Source: Aradus depressus
Lineage: Eukaryota; Arthropoda; Insecta; Hemiptera; Aradidae
Reading direction: 5' to 3'
Assembly (NCBI GenBank): GCA_963662175.1
Contig: OY759217.1
Span: forward strand, 8,744,562-8,808,561
DNA: 64,000 bases
Below are positions 31,832 through 42,639 of this stretch, piece after piece (positions within the stretch are counted from its first letter, which is position 1; each line of letters opens with the position of its first letter). The position numbers and the translations under genes were made by a program. The notes under the pieces were generated by a model. It searched no databases. It saw only the letters and a list, made by a program, of their open reading frames with translations, and was not told the DNA's origin.

Positions 31832-32182
31832 GAGGGGGCCGGTAGCTCAGTGGTATGCGTGCTTGACTTCTGAGCTCAAGGTCGTGGGTTCGTAGCCCGA
31901 CCGAGGCCCTTAGTTTATTTTATCTGGGAGGTAAAATAAACTTAAGCACGCCGTCCTTCGGATGGGACGTTAAGCGATGGTCCCGAGCCTGTACGATGTC
32001 AGGTACTCGTTAAAGACCCCTACCCTAGATGCATAAAAATTTAGGGTAGGCAAAATTTAGGACTCCCACAGTAGAGTCGGGCTCATGTCCACCAGAGTGA
32101 CGAAAGAGCGCTCTGGTAGTAGGCGATATGACCTCGTAGTTAAAGCCCGGGCATGAGTCATAAAACCTAACCTAACCTAACC
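31832..32182 (+). repeat. SINE S, full length, 12-bp TSD, (CCTAA)n tail
   Basis: This is the reference copy: 351 bp, A box tagctcagtgg, B box ggttcgtagcc, conserved centre, 'gtccaccagagtgacgaaag' hairpin region, 'gcccgggcatgagtcat' and tail 'aaaacctaacctaacctaac'. The perfect 12-bp TSD 'tagaaagaatta' lies at 31820-31831 and 32183-32194, so the telomere-type tail belongs to the element and not to the target. Confidence 0.97.
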
Positions 32183-32194
32183 TAGAAAGAATTA

Positions 32195-32925
32195 TACTTG
32201 CACAATTAGTTTTCCGTGCCATCAGCCCCCCACTTAAATTAAACGTTTAAGGACAAAAGTTGTTCCTTACATCATGAGAAATATTTTTTGTCTATAAACT
32301 CTTTTTCTAAAATCAATGGTTCAGCAGTTATAAGGCAATGAAAATTTAAATTGTTTATAACAATTGATTGCGCTCGAATTTTGAAATTCTGATAATTTTG
32401 GCTCAATCTAGACCTAGGTAATTCAAAATGTTCTAGATTTTTTCAGATTTTTCTGAGCGTTCCTTTTGGTGTGCTTCTATTTGTGCTTTTATTTGACACC
32501 CTACACGATGAAATGTTTTTTTTTCCATTTCTCAATTTACTCCCGTGAAATTTACCCCCAGAATCAAAATTCAATTTTTTATACTTCATGTCTATAATTG
32601 GGCCACCACACTTTATCTCTGTGCTAAATTTCAAATTTTTACGTTGAATAGTTTGAGAATATCGTCTGTGACAGACGGACGGACGGACACCGAAGTGATT
32701 TCATAAGTGTTCCTTTTTGTTAATTTCGGCCCGGAAGAAAAGTATTAATTTGCATGTTGTGCGATGAGCGAGTCTTCTTTGAGCCTTGTGTACAATGAAG
32801 GAGAGAGGGGATGATTAGCGCTGCCTCCAGGGGTTCCGTAAAGAGACGCCCTCCGGGACTTGCCTCTGTAATGTTCCCTGTTAAAAACATGCAGCTCTGT
32901 TCTCACCTAAATGGTAGCTACTGTT
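32195..32925. other. No feature recognised
   Basis: AT-rich with short frames. Near 32680 'gacggacggacggacaccg' is a small simple repeat. Confidence 0.5.
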
Positions 32926-33065
32926 TTTGCTCACCATCCAGGGACACTTCCACCCCCCCCCCCCCCCCCCCCCACCCCTTTTATCGCCCCCTAACTTGTT
33001 AACTCGTCCCCAGGGTTCTCTGATTTCACCACAGTCCTCCCTTCCCGTCCTCTCCCACTTCTAAC
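32926..33065. repeat. C-rich repeat pair, copy 1
   Basis: After a poly-C run (32950-32973) comes 'ccttttatcgccccctaact', 'tgttaactcgtccccag', 'tctctgatttcaccacagt'. The same block recurs at 33906-34030. Confidence 0.8.
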
Positions 33066-33355
33066 TCGGGCAGAAAGACCGAGCTCTCTGCGGGTTTTTG
33101 TCCTTTTCTCACTTCAAAATTTCTGCTCTATTGCAGTTTTTCCTTACTACTTATAACTTATTTTTGATTGATGGTATTATTATTATTATTATTACATTTT
33201 TATTTTATTATTTTATTTTTTTTCTTCCTTACGTTATATTGTACGTTTTCTTTTTGGATTTTAATTTATAATTGTATGAATTTATACAACTTAGGATATA
33301 GACTCTGTGCCATCTCAGAATTTTGGTTTCGTATATTGACGAAACTTGCAGGATA

Positions 33356-33540
33356 TTGTGTTTCTTAAACTTCTCTGGGATGATGAAACGTTGATTTTTT
33401 TCGACATTTTTTCGTTACATATCTTCTTTTTTGACAATATTTCGGGACAATTCCACGTCCCTTCTTCTGGTCACTATGAACCTTACAGTGACCAGAAGAA
33501 GGGACATGGAAGTGTCCCGAAATATTCCTTTTATACATTG
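33356..33540. repeat. Family F copy 1, small palindrome
   Basis: The arms around 33487 read 'gacaatatttcgggacaatt' and 'ccttcttctggtcact' on the left and the reverse complement on the right with a few mismatches. The left flank 'gtgtttcttaaacttctctggg' matches (inverted) the right flank of the family F palindrome at 48412-48820. The right arm holds the same CAGAAGA-stem-GAA pattern as copy 2. Confidence 0.8.
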
Positions 33541-33689
33541 CAGTCATATTGACAAGTTTGGGAACTAACTACAGTAAATTCATAAGTCACTTTTTATTTT
33601 AAAAATACATAATTATGAATTTTTTATGCGTTCTACTTTTTACCAAGAAGGGAGGACTATGGCCTACCCATGTAACGTAAACGTCAGTC

Positions 33690-33780
33690 TCGTGTCCACC
33701 AGAGCGACGAGAGAGCGCTCTGGTAGTAGATGATATATATAACCTTTTAGTTAAATCCAGATCAAGAGTCTCAATAAATA
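33690..33780 (+). repeat. SINE S 3' fragment
   Basis: It reads 'gtctcgtgtccaccagagcgacga', 'gagcgctctggtagta', 'ttagttaaatccagatcaagagtct', with a diverged end. Confidence 0.75.
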
Positions 33781-33905
33781 TCTAGCATCCATTTATATCA
33801 TAAAACTTTGTAGAATCAACTGAGTTTAAACTGCAAAATATACCATTACATAATAAAAATAAGTGAAATTGAAGTTTGCCCATGTATGGTAGACTTTTTT
33901 TTTTT

Positions 33906-34030
33906 TTTGCCCACTACCCAAGGACAATACCGCCCCCCGGTCCCCTTTTATCGCCCCCTAACTTGTTAACTCGTCCCCAGAGCTCTCTCATTTCACCATA
34001 GTGCCCCCCCTTCTTCCCTCTTCTAACAAT
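33906..34030. repeat. C-rich repeat pair, copy 2
   Basis: It reads 'aaggacaataccgcccccc', 'ccttttatcgccccctaact', 'tgttaactcgtccccagagc', 'tctcatttcaccatagt'. It lies about 980 bp from copy 1 in the same orientation, with the family F palindrome and a SINE fragment between them. Confidence 0.8.
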
Positions 34031-34193
34031 GTACTCCAGTTTAGCGTTTTCCTCCCTGAAGGGGTCCCAAACACTGTCCCCTTTTGTTCACCGGAAACTT
34101 ATTATACTCCAAACTGTTTCTCCCTGTTCCATTTTATAATGTTCACTCCCAAATGGAAGTACTTGAAGCATAATGTAATTAGATTCTTATTAC

Positions 34194-35438
34194 CTTTTGC
34201 TAACTCAACTTTCTATTATTTAAACAAATTAATCAGTTGAAAAGTTTCTCATTAATTTAAAACAGTCTGCCTCTTAATCTTTAGATCGTTTTGGTTTAAC
34301 ATCCTTAGGTTATATATATATATATATTTATATATTAGGGTATTTCGAAATTTTTTTAATTTGATGGCCCTACGAAAAATTGAAAGTATTTGACATGTAA
34401 ACAATAACAGAATATCAAACAAACTATTGTCGATGCTTTAGGGGGTCCCATAGTCGTCTCAAAAACACGATTTTCACGTTTTTTCGAGTAGTATATTAAG
34501 AACTGAAATTTTTTTTCGATCTTATGGTTATTTTTCTGTCAAATTATAATTCCAAGTCTTGCCCCACTTAATTACAAGTAATATCATCAAAAAAAAACAT
34601 TATTTCAAGTACTTAGAAGTTAACCAAGGAATATTAATTATAGACAAAATGACAGACGAGAAATAACAATTATTCAAAATGCTACCATTGCATCAGATTT
34701 TAATGCGGATTGATGCGTTGGAAATAATCTTGATCTGCAGAAAATCACCGGACTCTGACAACCGAGTTTTTCGAGTACCCAAACTAAATTTTGGAGCCAC
34801 TAATTATACAGAGTTATTAGGAATCATTACTTCTTTTTCAATTTTGTCATATATTGATTGAAATTGCACACTTTTTTAAATTTCACTTATATAAAGAATT
34901 TACACTAATTTTAATCAAATTTTAAAATACTAAAGTTATCCGCATTAAAATCTGACGCAATGGTAGCATTTTGAATAATTGTTATTCCTCGTCTGTCATT
35001 TTGTCTATAATTAATATTCCTTGGTTAACTTCTAAGTACTTGAAATAATGTTTTTTTATGATGATTTTACTTGTAATTAAGTGGGGCACGACTTGGAATT
35101 GGAATTTGACAGAAAAATAACAATAAAATCGAAAAAAATTTCAGTTCTTAATATACTACTCGAAAAAGCGTGAAAATCGTGCTTTTGAGACGAATGTGGG
35201 ACCCCCTAAAGCATCGACAATAGTTTGTTTTATATTCTGTTTTTGTTTACATGTCAAATACTTTCAATTTTTCGTAGGGCCATCAAATTAAAAAAAATTC
35301 GATATACCCTAATATATATATACATAAGGATGTTAAACCAAAACGATCTAAAGATTAAGAGGCAGACTGTTTTAAATTAATGAGAAACTTTTCATCTGAT
35401 TAATTTGTTTAAATAATAGAAAGTTGAGTTAGCAAAAG
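34194..35438. mobile_element. Foldback structure, ~500-bp inverted arms
   Basis: The left arm (34194-34711) and right arm (34938-35438) are reverse complements along their length, about 95% identical by eye with small indels. Landmarks include 'gctaactcaactttctatta', 'gatggccctacgaaaaattg', 'ctattgtcgatgctttagg' and 'gctaccattgc'. The 226-bp spacer is AT-rich and has no recognised gene. The structure resembles a foldback or long-TIR non-autonomous DNA transposon. The limits are where similarity stops; I could not read a convincing TSD. A (TA)n patch near 34312-34330 is mirrored in shorter form at about 35310. Confidence 0.93.
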
Positions 35439-35740
35439 ATATATATATACTTATATACTTATATATATATAAGTTCACATACAAGTAAACAAAACGCATC
35501 TTACGTAAGCAACAAGACCTCCACACCCAACTTACCTAGCACAATACACCGCACAGAACCTCTATACAAGATTATTTTAAGAAATTAAACAAAATCCAGA
35601 TGTAGTTTCAGTCACATCACCTCACCAGAAAATTGAAGAAGAAGTGGTATCGCAATTAACTGATTAACTGCCGCTCTATTGTACATTTTACCTTCCCTCT
35701 GAATGAGATAATAAAATCAATATGAGTGGAGCGGCTTCTG

Positions 35741-35800
35741 TGCACATTGACCGGTCAGAGTGCACATTGACCGGTCAGAGTGCACGTTGACCGGTCAGAG
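35741..35800. repeat. 20-bp direct repeat, 3 copies
   Basis: Three 20-bp units 'tgcacattgaccggtcagag' lie head to tail at 35741, 35761 and 35781 (the third with one substitution). Each contains the 10-bp palindrome TGACCGGTCA, so the block presents three evenly spaced dyads. Confidence 0.95.
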
Positions 35801-35964
35801 TGCAGATTCCTCTAGGCATTTGGCGAAAGTGAGTATTGTAATGATCTACGAAAAAAAATAATCCAATGTGATAAATACAACTAATGATGTAATGCAAAAT
35901 ATACACTTACGAAATGAACTTACATTTTTATTTTCTTATATACAAAGTATAAGGAAGTATTGTT

Positions 35965-36015
35965 ATTGACTTGCTTTGACTACGAGGTCATATCGCCTAC
36001 TGCAAGAGTGCTCTT
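35965..36015 (-). repeat. SINE S 3' scrap
   Basis: It reads 'gactacgaggtcatatcgcctactgc', 'agagtgctcttttgt', then joins the duplicated segment. Confidence 0.7.
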
Positions 36016-36017
36016 TT

Positions 36018-36585
36018 GTGGCTGACCTAGTTTTAACCAAAATTAAGATTGTGTAGGGTATCTTCCTTTTCAATATATAACAAATTATGGAATTCCTTAG
36101 AGGATATTTTGTGAAAATTTTTCCTTTCCCAACTATACGAAGTGTAGGAAATGTTATATAACCAAACAAAAATTCGATGTTGAGTTTATATCGGAATTTA
36201 ATGATTTTCAACCCCCTGGTTCCAAAAACAAGAAAAAAAAGTCGGTCTTTGTGTACATCTTTGACGATAACTCGCGATAGAATGAATGTATCGACATGAA
36301 AATTTGTATTTGTAATAAGAACCCCATTAGGACCACTCCTATTGTTTTCCCGCGAAATCGACGGAAAGGAAATGAGGGGGGGGGGGGGGGTCGGAGGATG
36401 GACTCAACTCAAAAACAAAACTAATAACAACCGATATAATGAATGTATGAACAAAATAATTAATGTGTGGATTCAAAAGTCCCTTATATAATGTTTAGCC
36501 ATAACTAGTTGCAAAAATGTTGACCACCCATGCTTTAAAACTTACTATTGAAAGTAATAATTCTGAAGTAATTAGTTAATTAGTT
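36018..36585 (-). repeat. Inverted duplicate of 13386-13945
   Basis: Reverse-complement order matches the first copy: 'ggctgacctagttttaacc', 'ttatggaattccttagaggat', family A part with a 15+ G-run at 36376-36390, 'caaaaatgttgaccacccatg', 'cttactattgaaagtaataat'. The neighbouring SINE 3' end (36586 onward) also corresponds to the SINE end at 13385, so the duplication or composite unit includes the SINE. Confidence 0.85.
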
Positions 36586-36780
36586 ATTGTGACTCATGCC
36601 CGGGCTTTAACTACGAGGGCATATCGCCTACTGTCAGAGCGCTCTTTCGTCACTCTGGTGGACGTCTGAAGTATGGGGGTCCTAAGCTTGCCTACCTTGG
36701 GTTATTCACCTAGAGTAGGGTTCTTTAACGAGTACCTGTCATCGCACTACGAAAGACGACGTGCTCAAGGTATTTTTAAG
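36586..36780 (-). repeat. SINE S 3' two thirds, diverged
   Basis: It runs from 'tgtgactcatgcccgggctt' to 'gagtacctgtcatcg' and 'gacgacgtgctcaaggta', ending before the tRNA-like head. Confidence 0.85.
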
Positions 36781-36884
36781 TGATGTGGCCATTATAGGAC
36801 TTTCTTATACTTACAACATTTGGACAGATCATTCTTTCTCTAAAATTATTTTTATACTGGTATCACAATTGTTTATAAGGAAGT

Positions 36885-37015
36885 CACTTTCAGAACTACG
36901 CTGTACAAAGTGAAAAAGAAAACAGAAAATGCCAACACATTACTTGCATACGATATAGCAAGTATTTTCAGTATGAAGTGTATTTGAGTGTGTAAAAAAG
37001 TGGTTGGTAAAAGAA
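36885..37015. repeat. Family E dispersed repeat, copy 2
   Basis: It reads 'tttcagaactacgctgtacaa', 'gaaaaagaaaac', 'cattacttgcatacgatatagc', 'gtgtaaaaaagtggttgg', matching 29395-29520. Confidence 0.6.
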
Positions 37016-37326
37016 ACGTTTCATCACATTGAGTTTTACTTTTATCAGAAGCTGTACTGCCCCAGTTAAAGGAACAACGGGCGGCTCAATATTATATTCC
37101 TTCTGATACATGATATAAAAAGAACAAATCATAATATGATTTCTATATGTAATATGTATATGAATTGTTTATACTGTATCCGAAAGAATACAATGTTGAC
37201 CCTCCCGTCGGAGTTAAGAACCCAATCAAATACTTTATCTACATTCCCCGACCTCTTTGAGAAATTCGCCGCTTACACCTTTTACCGTAAAATACACATA
37301 GAAAAAAACAGGAACAAAAAAAAAAA

Positions 37327-37630
37327 GAGGGCGCCTGAATCTCAATGGTATGCGTGCTTGCTACTGACTTAAAGATCATTGCTTCGAAACCCGGCCGTGG
37401 CCCTTAGGTTTTTTTATCTGGGATGTGAAGAACCCTTGAGCATGCCGTCCTTCGGATGGGACGTTAAGTGATATTTTCGAGTCTATGTGAATAAACCTAA
37501 ATCAGCAATACTTAGGACCCCCAATAGTAGAGTTGGTCTCATGGTCCACCCGAGCGACAAAAGAGCACTCTGTTAGTATAAGCGATATGACCTCGTAGTT
37601 AGAGTCCGGACATGAGTCACAATCACTAAT
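37327..37630 (+). repeat. SINE S, near full length, diverged
   Basis: It starts 'gagggcgcctgaatctcaatgg', keeps 'gcttcgaaacccggccgtgg', 'gccgtccttcggatgggacg', a shortened centre, 'gcgatatgacctcgtagtta' and 'catgagtcacaatcact'. Both promoter boxes carry changes. Confidence 0.88.
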
Positions 37631-38119
37631 AAGAAAAATGAATAAACTGTGAAACAGTGGCCTCCTACTTTGAAGGATATTTCTGAATCGTACAGGGAAA
37701 ACAAAAATTATTTTCTTGGAAATGGGGAGATCTTTACGAAGTTTATAACATCAAAAGAGGCTTTTTTCTGATTCTGATCATTACCATAACAAGAAATCTT
37801 TTATTCCTTCCAACTTAAGCTTTTTATATCCCCTCCAATGAAATAAATAAATAAAACTGGTAGCACTATTTATTTTTTTATGAAAAAAAAAATAAGAAAG
37901 AAAAAGCTCTTTATTGACCCAGAACTTACTATTCAGTGAACATAAAATATAATACTGAGAATAGAGGTAAGATCCCCTCAGATTATTCTGTATGCTTGGC
38001 CCCTCTGGGTCTCCCTTTGTGCAATCTGGGTAGAATCCAACGGCAATGTACTTCCCCACAACGAATTCATCAATCAATTCTCCCCTACGAAACTAGTCGA
38101 TCGTTTGCTCTAATATTAG
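37631..38119. other. No feature recognised
   Basis: There are open frames on both strands up to 98 codons, none with a recognisable domain. Confidence 0.45.
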
Positions 38120-38425
38120 TTGACTTACACAAGATAGTACATTTTGTGTCGATAAATGCATTACATCGGCAGCTTTTGGGATTTCTCAGTTGAGCCCTCC
38201 TTTCATCCCCCTTTTCTCTTTTGTCGTTTTCGCTGAAAATTAATAGGTTAGTTGTTATGCAGTTCTGAATTCACATACGAAATTTCGTGTCGATACATTC
38301 ACTGTTTAGGGAGTTATTTATTTTTTTTGATATTTGAAATCTAGAGGTCGGAAAGCATGAAATTCTGTTGAAAACTTCATATCGAATTTTTGACCCATTA
38401 CATAACTTCCTTTATACATAGCAGA
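38120..38425 (+). mobile_element. Family A copy
   Basis: It reads 'gtgtcgataaatgcattac', C/T-rich block, 'cgctgaaaattaataggtta', 'aaatttcgtgtcgatacattcac', 'ggtcggaaagcatgaaattc', 'gacccattacataacttcc'. Confidence 0.65.
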
Positions 38426-38519
38426 GAAAATAAAATAAATAACAAGGCACATAAACAGTAAATAAAAATAACAACAGTAATAAAATATATAATAAACAAG
38501 AAACAAATATTTAAAAAAA

Positions 38520-39060
38520 AACAATTTCATTCACATGCGCGAGACAGGAAGAAAACCAAAAACAACATTGATATAACTGTAAACGGCTTTTATTGTTTTT
38601 AATATTACCAAGAAATTCGTACATTTTCTTCACATTACTTACCACATTTATGTGGTTATAACCCCCCACGAGGGTTGAAGAGAAGGTAGAACCGCGACTT
38701 ATTGCCACCTTATATAATCTTCATTCCTAATATTTCTCAACCCTTGTTTTTATTACTTTCCTTTTACTGCCATCCATCAAAATTGTCTTTCAATTCCTTT
38801 TTATTTATTTTATTATTATTATTTTTTTATTATTATATTTCTTATTTATTTTTTCCCCTCCTCTGATTGTGGTGTGCTCACATTTGCAGTTTCCTTATAT
38901 TTAAAATACGTCATTCACACCATATCTATTACTTGTACACCTAAGATGCTGGTTGTTGCACCCAACAGTTGCATTCTTATAAATAAGAGAAGAAAAAAAA
39001 AAAATATATTATTTGATAATTAAATTGTTGTATATGAAATCTCCTATATTTGGTCGGAAA
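38520..39060. repeat. Family B, uninterrupted copy
   Basis: It reads 'cattcacatgcgcgagacagg', 'gatataactgtaaacgg', 'cgtacattttcttcacatta', 'gagggttgaagagaaggtag', 'gccatccatcaaaattgtct', 'gatgctggttgttgcaccc'. This copy shows the empty site of the RTE and SINE insertions found in the other copy (57690-60935). Confidence 0.75.
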
Positions 39061-39639
39061 CCGCTGGACTAGTGTGAGTTCCAAATTTGATGGATAATAC
39101 TAAATATTTTACTGAAGAGATATGAAACAGTGACTGGTTCAATGAGTAGTCAACATGTGGGAGGACGAATGTTACATCTTGACATTTTGTGTTGTTAAAC
39201 TTAACATTCAGCCTTCATTCCATGATTTACTTCAACTTGGGTGAGATTCGGCCTGAGTGTGTCATCTGCAAATGTGGCAGTTATGTATTACGATCCATGG
39301 GTAAGACTAAATTGTACACTTGATGAGTCGTTAAGTGGAAGTGCTTATTACTAAGAAAGGACGTCTATATGATATTGCTGCTAATTCAGTTGTGTAGTTA
39401 GCTGGACCCTTATCAAAAACTGGGCCTTCACTTGTGCTAGTGAACTGTCTGAACCGGCCTCGAGTTTCAACTAAATTTACATGGCAACCCCCTGTACATT
39501 TATTCTGAATCTAATCAAAGTTGGAGAGCTAACAGCCTTCATTCCCTTCTCTAGGCAATTACTGCAATACATTTCTCTTGGTTTGTATCTTATGCCGCCA
39601 TTTTATTAAACAAGCTAGTTTTTTTTTTTGCTTTTTCGA
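39061..39639. other. No feature recognised
   Basis: There are only short frames. Base composition is less AT-extreme than in its neighbours, but no domain or repeat match is seen. Confidence 0.45.
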
Positions 39640-39769
39640 CACGAAATTTTATATGTGTGATCTGAACCCCATAAGGTCAACATCCATCAATTTTCAGCAA
39701 AATCGGTCAAAGGGAAGGACGAGAATAGAGAAGAGACTTAACTAAAAAACTATAATATCTTCCGTTTTA
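39640..39769 (-). mobile_element. Family A fragment
   Basis: It reads 'cgacacgaaattttatatgtg', 'ccccataaggtcaacatccat', 'cagcaaaatcggtcaaaggg'. Confidence 0.6.
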
Positions 39770-40045
39770 GAGGGTACTGGTAGCTCAGTGGTTTGCGCGG
39801 TATCTGAGGCCCTTAGTTTATTTTTTCTGGCAGGTGCACGCCGTACTTTGGATGGGACGCTAAGCGATGGTCCCGAGCCTGTACGATATCAGGTACTCGC
39901 TAAGGACCCCTACCTTAGGTGAATACAAAATGAGGGCAGACACAATTTAGAACTCCCATAGTAGAGCCTGGCTCATGTCCACCAGAGTGACAAAAGAGCG
40001 CTCTGGTAGTAGGCGATATGACCTCGAAATTATAACCTTATGATA
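39770..40045 (+). repeat. SINE S lacking B box
   Basis: It starts 'gagggtactggtagctcagtgg', then jumps past the B box to 'atctgaggcccttagttta'. The rest follows to 'ggcgatatgacctcg'. The deletion removes the internal promoter's second half. Confidence 0.88.
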
Positions 40046-40353
40046 AAGTTCCACGTAACTCCTATTAGGCCACATCTACATATTTTTCAAATCATCTTTA
40101 ATGACGTCAATACTTTTATTTACAAATGAATCTCTATGAATTGATTGACGTTTTGACCAGTTGTTCAAATTATGAAATCTTTGTATTTGCGACTAATACC
40201 TCTAACTAATTTACATAAATATTTACACGTGTGTTGAATAGATCTGAAACACATTTTATTGTGGGATAGAAAAAAATGAAAAATTGGTAAAATCTCCTAC
40301 GCTAACTGACTCAAGGAGTAGATAATATATTATTTATAAGAAATTATATATAT
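40046..40353. other. No feature recognised
   Basis: AT-rich spacer between two SINEs. Confidence 0.5.
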
Positions 40354-40362
40354 AATTTTGTA

Positions 40363-40706
40363 GAGGGCGCCGGTAGCTCAGTGGTATGCGTGCTTGCCTT
40401 CTGAGGTCAAGGTCGTGGGTTCGAAATCCGAACGAGGCCCTTAGTTTATTTTATCTGGGAGATAAAATAAAATTAAGCGCGCCGTCCTTCGGATGGGACG
40501 TTAAGCGATGGTCCCGAGCCTGTACGATGTCAGATACTCGTTAAAGATCCCTGCTCTAGGTGAATAAAAATTTAGGGTAGGCAAAATTTAGGACTCCACA
40601 GTAGAGTCGGGCTCATGTCCACGAGGGTGACGAAAGAGCGCTCTGGTAGTAGGCGACATGACCTCGTAGTTAAAGCCCGAGCATGAGTCATAATAACTAT
40701 CTATCC
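40363..40706 (+). repeat. SINE S, full length, 9-bp TSD
   Basis: The copy is 344 bp, with A box intact and B box 'ggttcgaaatcc'. The TSD 'aattttgta' lies at 40354-40362 and 40707-40715. The tail is 'taataactatctatcc', not the telomere-type pentamer, so tails vary between copies. Confidence 0.96.
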
Positions 40707-40745
40707 AATTTTGTAATAAAGAAATTAATGTTAATAATAGTAATA

Positions 40746-41091
40746 GGTTAGGTTAGGTTTTATGACTCATGGCCGGGCTTTAACTACGAAGTCATATCGC
40801 CTACTACCACAGCGCTCTTTCGTCACTCTGGTGGACATGAGCCCGACTCTAATGTGGGAGTCCTAAATTTTGCCTACCCTAAATTTTTATTCACCTAGGG
40901 CAGGGGTCTTTAACGAGTACCTGACATCGTACAGGCTCGGGACCATCGCTTAACGTCCCAACCGAAGGGCGGCGTGCTTACGTTTATTTTACCTCCCAGA
41001 TAAAATAAACTAAGGGCCTCGGTCGGGTTTCGAACCCACAACCTTGAGCTCAGAAGACAAGCACGCATACCACTGAGCTACCGGCGCCCTC
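40746..41091 (-). repeat. SINE S, full length, TTAGG-type tail
   Basis: The plus strand begins 'ggttaggttaggttttatg' and ends 'ctgagctaccggcgccctc'. Both boxes are intact. An approximate duplication of 'atagtaata' is seen on both sides. It lies 30 bp from the previous SINE in opposite orientation, giving a tail-to-tail inverted pair. Confidence 0.95.
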
Positions 41092-41104
41092 TTATATGTA
41101 TAGT

Positions 41105-42030
41105 AATATATATTTTATCTATATTAATAAAGCTGAAACAGAGTTTTTTTGTTAGATAGATTGATTGTGGGTTTCTTCCAACATCACGCCTAACCGGCAG
41201 AACAGATTTTCATGAAATTTCACATGTAGGATCACTTTGAGCCAGATTTAAAAATAGGCTATGTGGCGTCTCTAAATTCTTAACGGAAGGAAGAGATGTG
41301 GGTGTGCCCTAAGCACTAAAATAGTTCTAGCTTATTAACGGATGATCAGATTCTCATGAGATTACACAAGTAGTATTCTTTGCGAAACACGAATTGTAAA
41401 TTAATTTTCATGAAAAAAGTTTTTCCGACCATGTTCCCTTAGAAACAAAATAGTTTTTTCAGAAATTTTAATTACTTTACTGCACAAATTAACGCGAAAA
41501 TACGTTTTCTGAAATATGAGTATAAAACAAAAAAAAATGACTTCGAGAACTTCTCATTCGGTAAAACATGCCGAGAAAAAAAAATGAAAAACTGGCCAAA
41601 ATGAAATTTTCAAAAATTTTTCGCGACCAAACCAAGGAACATTAGAACGAACGGTGAGACACGTCTCTTCTTATTTTCGACCTAGAACTTACAAAAAAAG
41701 TTGTATCAAAATCCGTGACCCCGACATCGTATTCTCTTCTTGTTATTAGATTTTTTTATAAATAATATAAAATATTATATAATGAATATTTTTTTTCCGT
41801 AAAAGTGACCGTTAACGAGATATTCACGAAAAAACGTTTTTTTCTGGCATTTGACCTCGCGTAAAATTCTTAGCGACACACGGATCGATGGGGACTTTTG
41901 ACATTTTGTTTAGAACCACAATAACAAGGTCCAAACCAAAATTTAGCTTTCCAGTAATTTTTCCAAAGATGGGTTTTTTTTTTTTGGTTAATTTTTCTGG
42001 ACTGTAACCATTCTACATTGCTGCCATGGC
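41105..42030. other. Unassigned; possible Helitron-like start
   Basis: The stretch opens 'tctatattaataaagctgaa', a start I associate with dispersed insect repeats sometimes classed as Helitrons, followed by AT-rich sequence to a poly-T run near 41976. I cannot find a CTRR end with hairpin, so the class is only a suggestion. Confidence 0.25.
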
Positions 42031-42059
42031 AACAATGAGCAGGCTAAAATGTATTTAAT

Positions 42060-42142
42060 CATGTACCTACTGAGCCCAAGATTGCGAGTTCAAATCACAG
42101 TCGAGGCCGTTAAGTTTTTTATATGAGAGGTGAAAAACAATG
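42060..42142 (+). repeat. SINE S 5' fragment
   Basis: It reads 'cctactgagcccaagattgcg', 'agttcaaatcacagtcgaggcc', 'tatgagaggtgaaaaac', then breaks and is joined within a few bases to LINE coding sequence. Confidence 0.7.
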
Positions 42143-42153
42143 AGCCTATAGGA

Positions 42154-42615
42154 CCGGAACCCTTCTGCGGGATCTCTAAGAGCACCGAAAGGGCGGCAAT
42201 AAAATGTTGGCCTACCGGGAAACACATCCAGTTCTGGAGAGAGATCCCAAAGCAAAGACATTCAAAATTCTTTGTTTAGGAACCCTCAGAGAAAAGGAGC
42301 CAAGAGCTAATAATAATGGACAGGGCTGATCACTGTCATATGAACAAACATCTGCACAATATGGGCATCGCTAGAAGCCCTCTGTGCAGGAAATATGGCG
42401 AGGAAAATGAGACCCTTGTTCATATTTCAAGCCAGTGTAAGGCACTAGACAGCAGGAGATTTTACTGCTTCGGATCAGCTATAAAGGAACCGAAGCAAGT
42501 AGTCGAAGGAACCTGCAGCAGAATCCTGGATTTTATTAAAGATACAGTGGCTGCTACAGGGACCAACACACACACGACACACAAAAGGCCTATTCTGGCT
42601 GAGGTGATACCATAA
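42154..42615 (+). pseudogene. LINE C-terminal fragment (RNase H end + CCHC; I/LOA-like)
   Basis: From 42154 one frame reads PEPFCGISKSTERAAIKCW, a signature near the end of the RNase H domain in I/LOA-type LINEs. It goes on through HIQFWREIPKQRHSKFF, meets one in-frame TAG (42277-42279), and resumes with MDRADHCHMNKHLHNMGIA and the cysteine-histidine segment LCRKYGEENETLVH to a stop at 42615. The order (RNase H end, helix, zinc-finger-like C-terminus) matches known LINE proteins. The finger is degraded (Y and S where C is usual). The fragment begins directly beside the SINE piece, so one may have inserted in or recombined with the other. Confidence 0.8.
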
Positions 42616-42639
42616 GCCATTGGAAAAAAAATAAAATAG

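Noticed and set aside
31832..31905. tRNA gene at SINE heads
   Set aside because: The promoter boxes are tRNA-like, but the sequence continues into a fixed SINE body, recurs many times with TSDs, and the cloverleaf is not intact.
32163..32182. Telomere or interstitial telomere repeat
   Set aside because: Only four pentamers, and they lie inside the SINE's TSD, so they are the element's tail.
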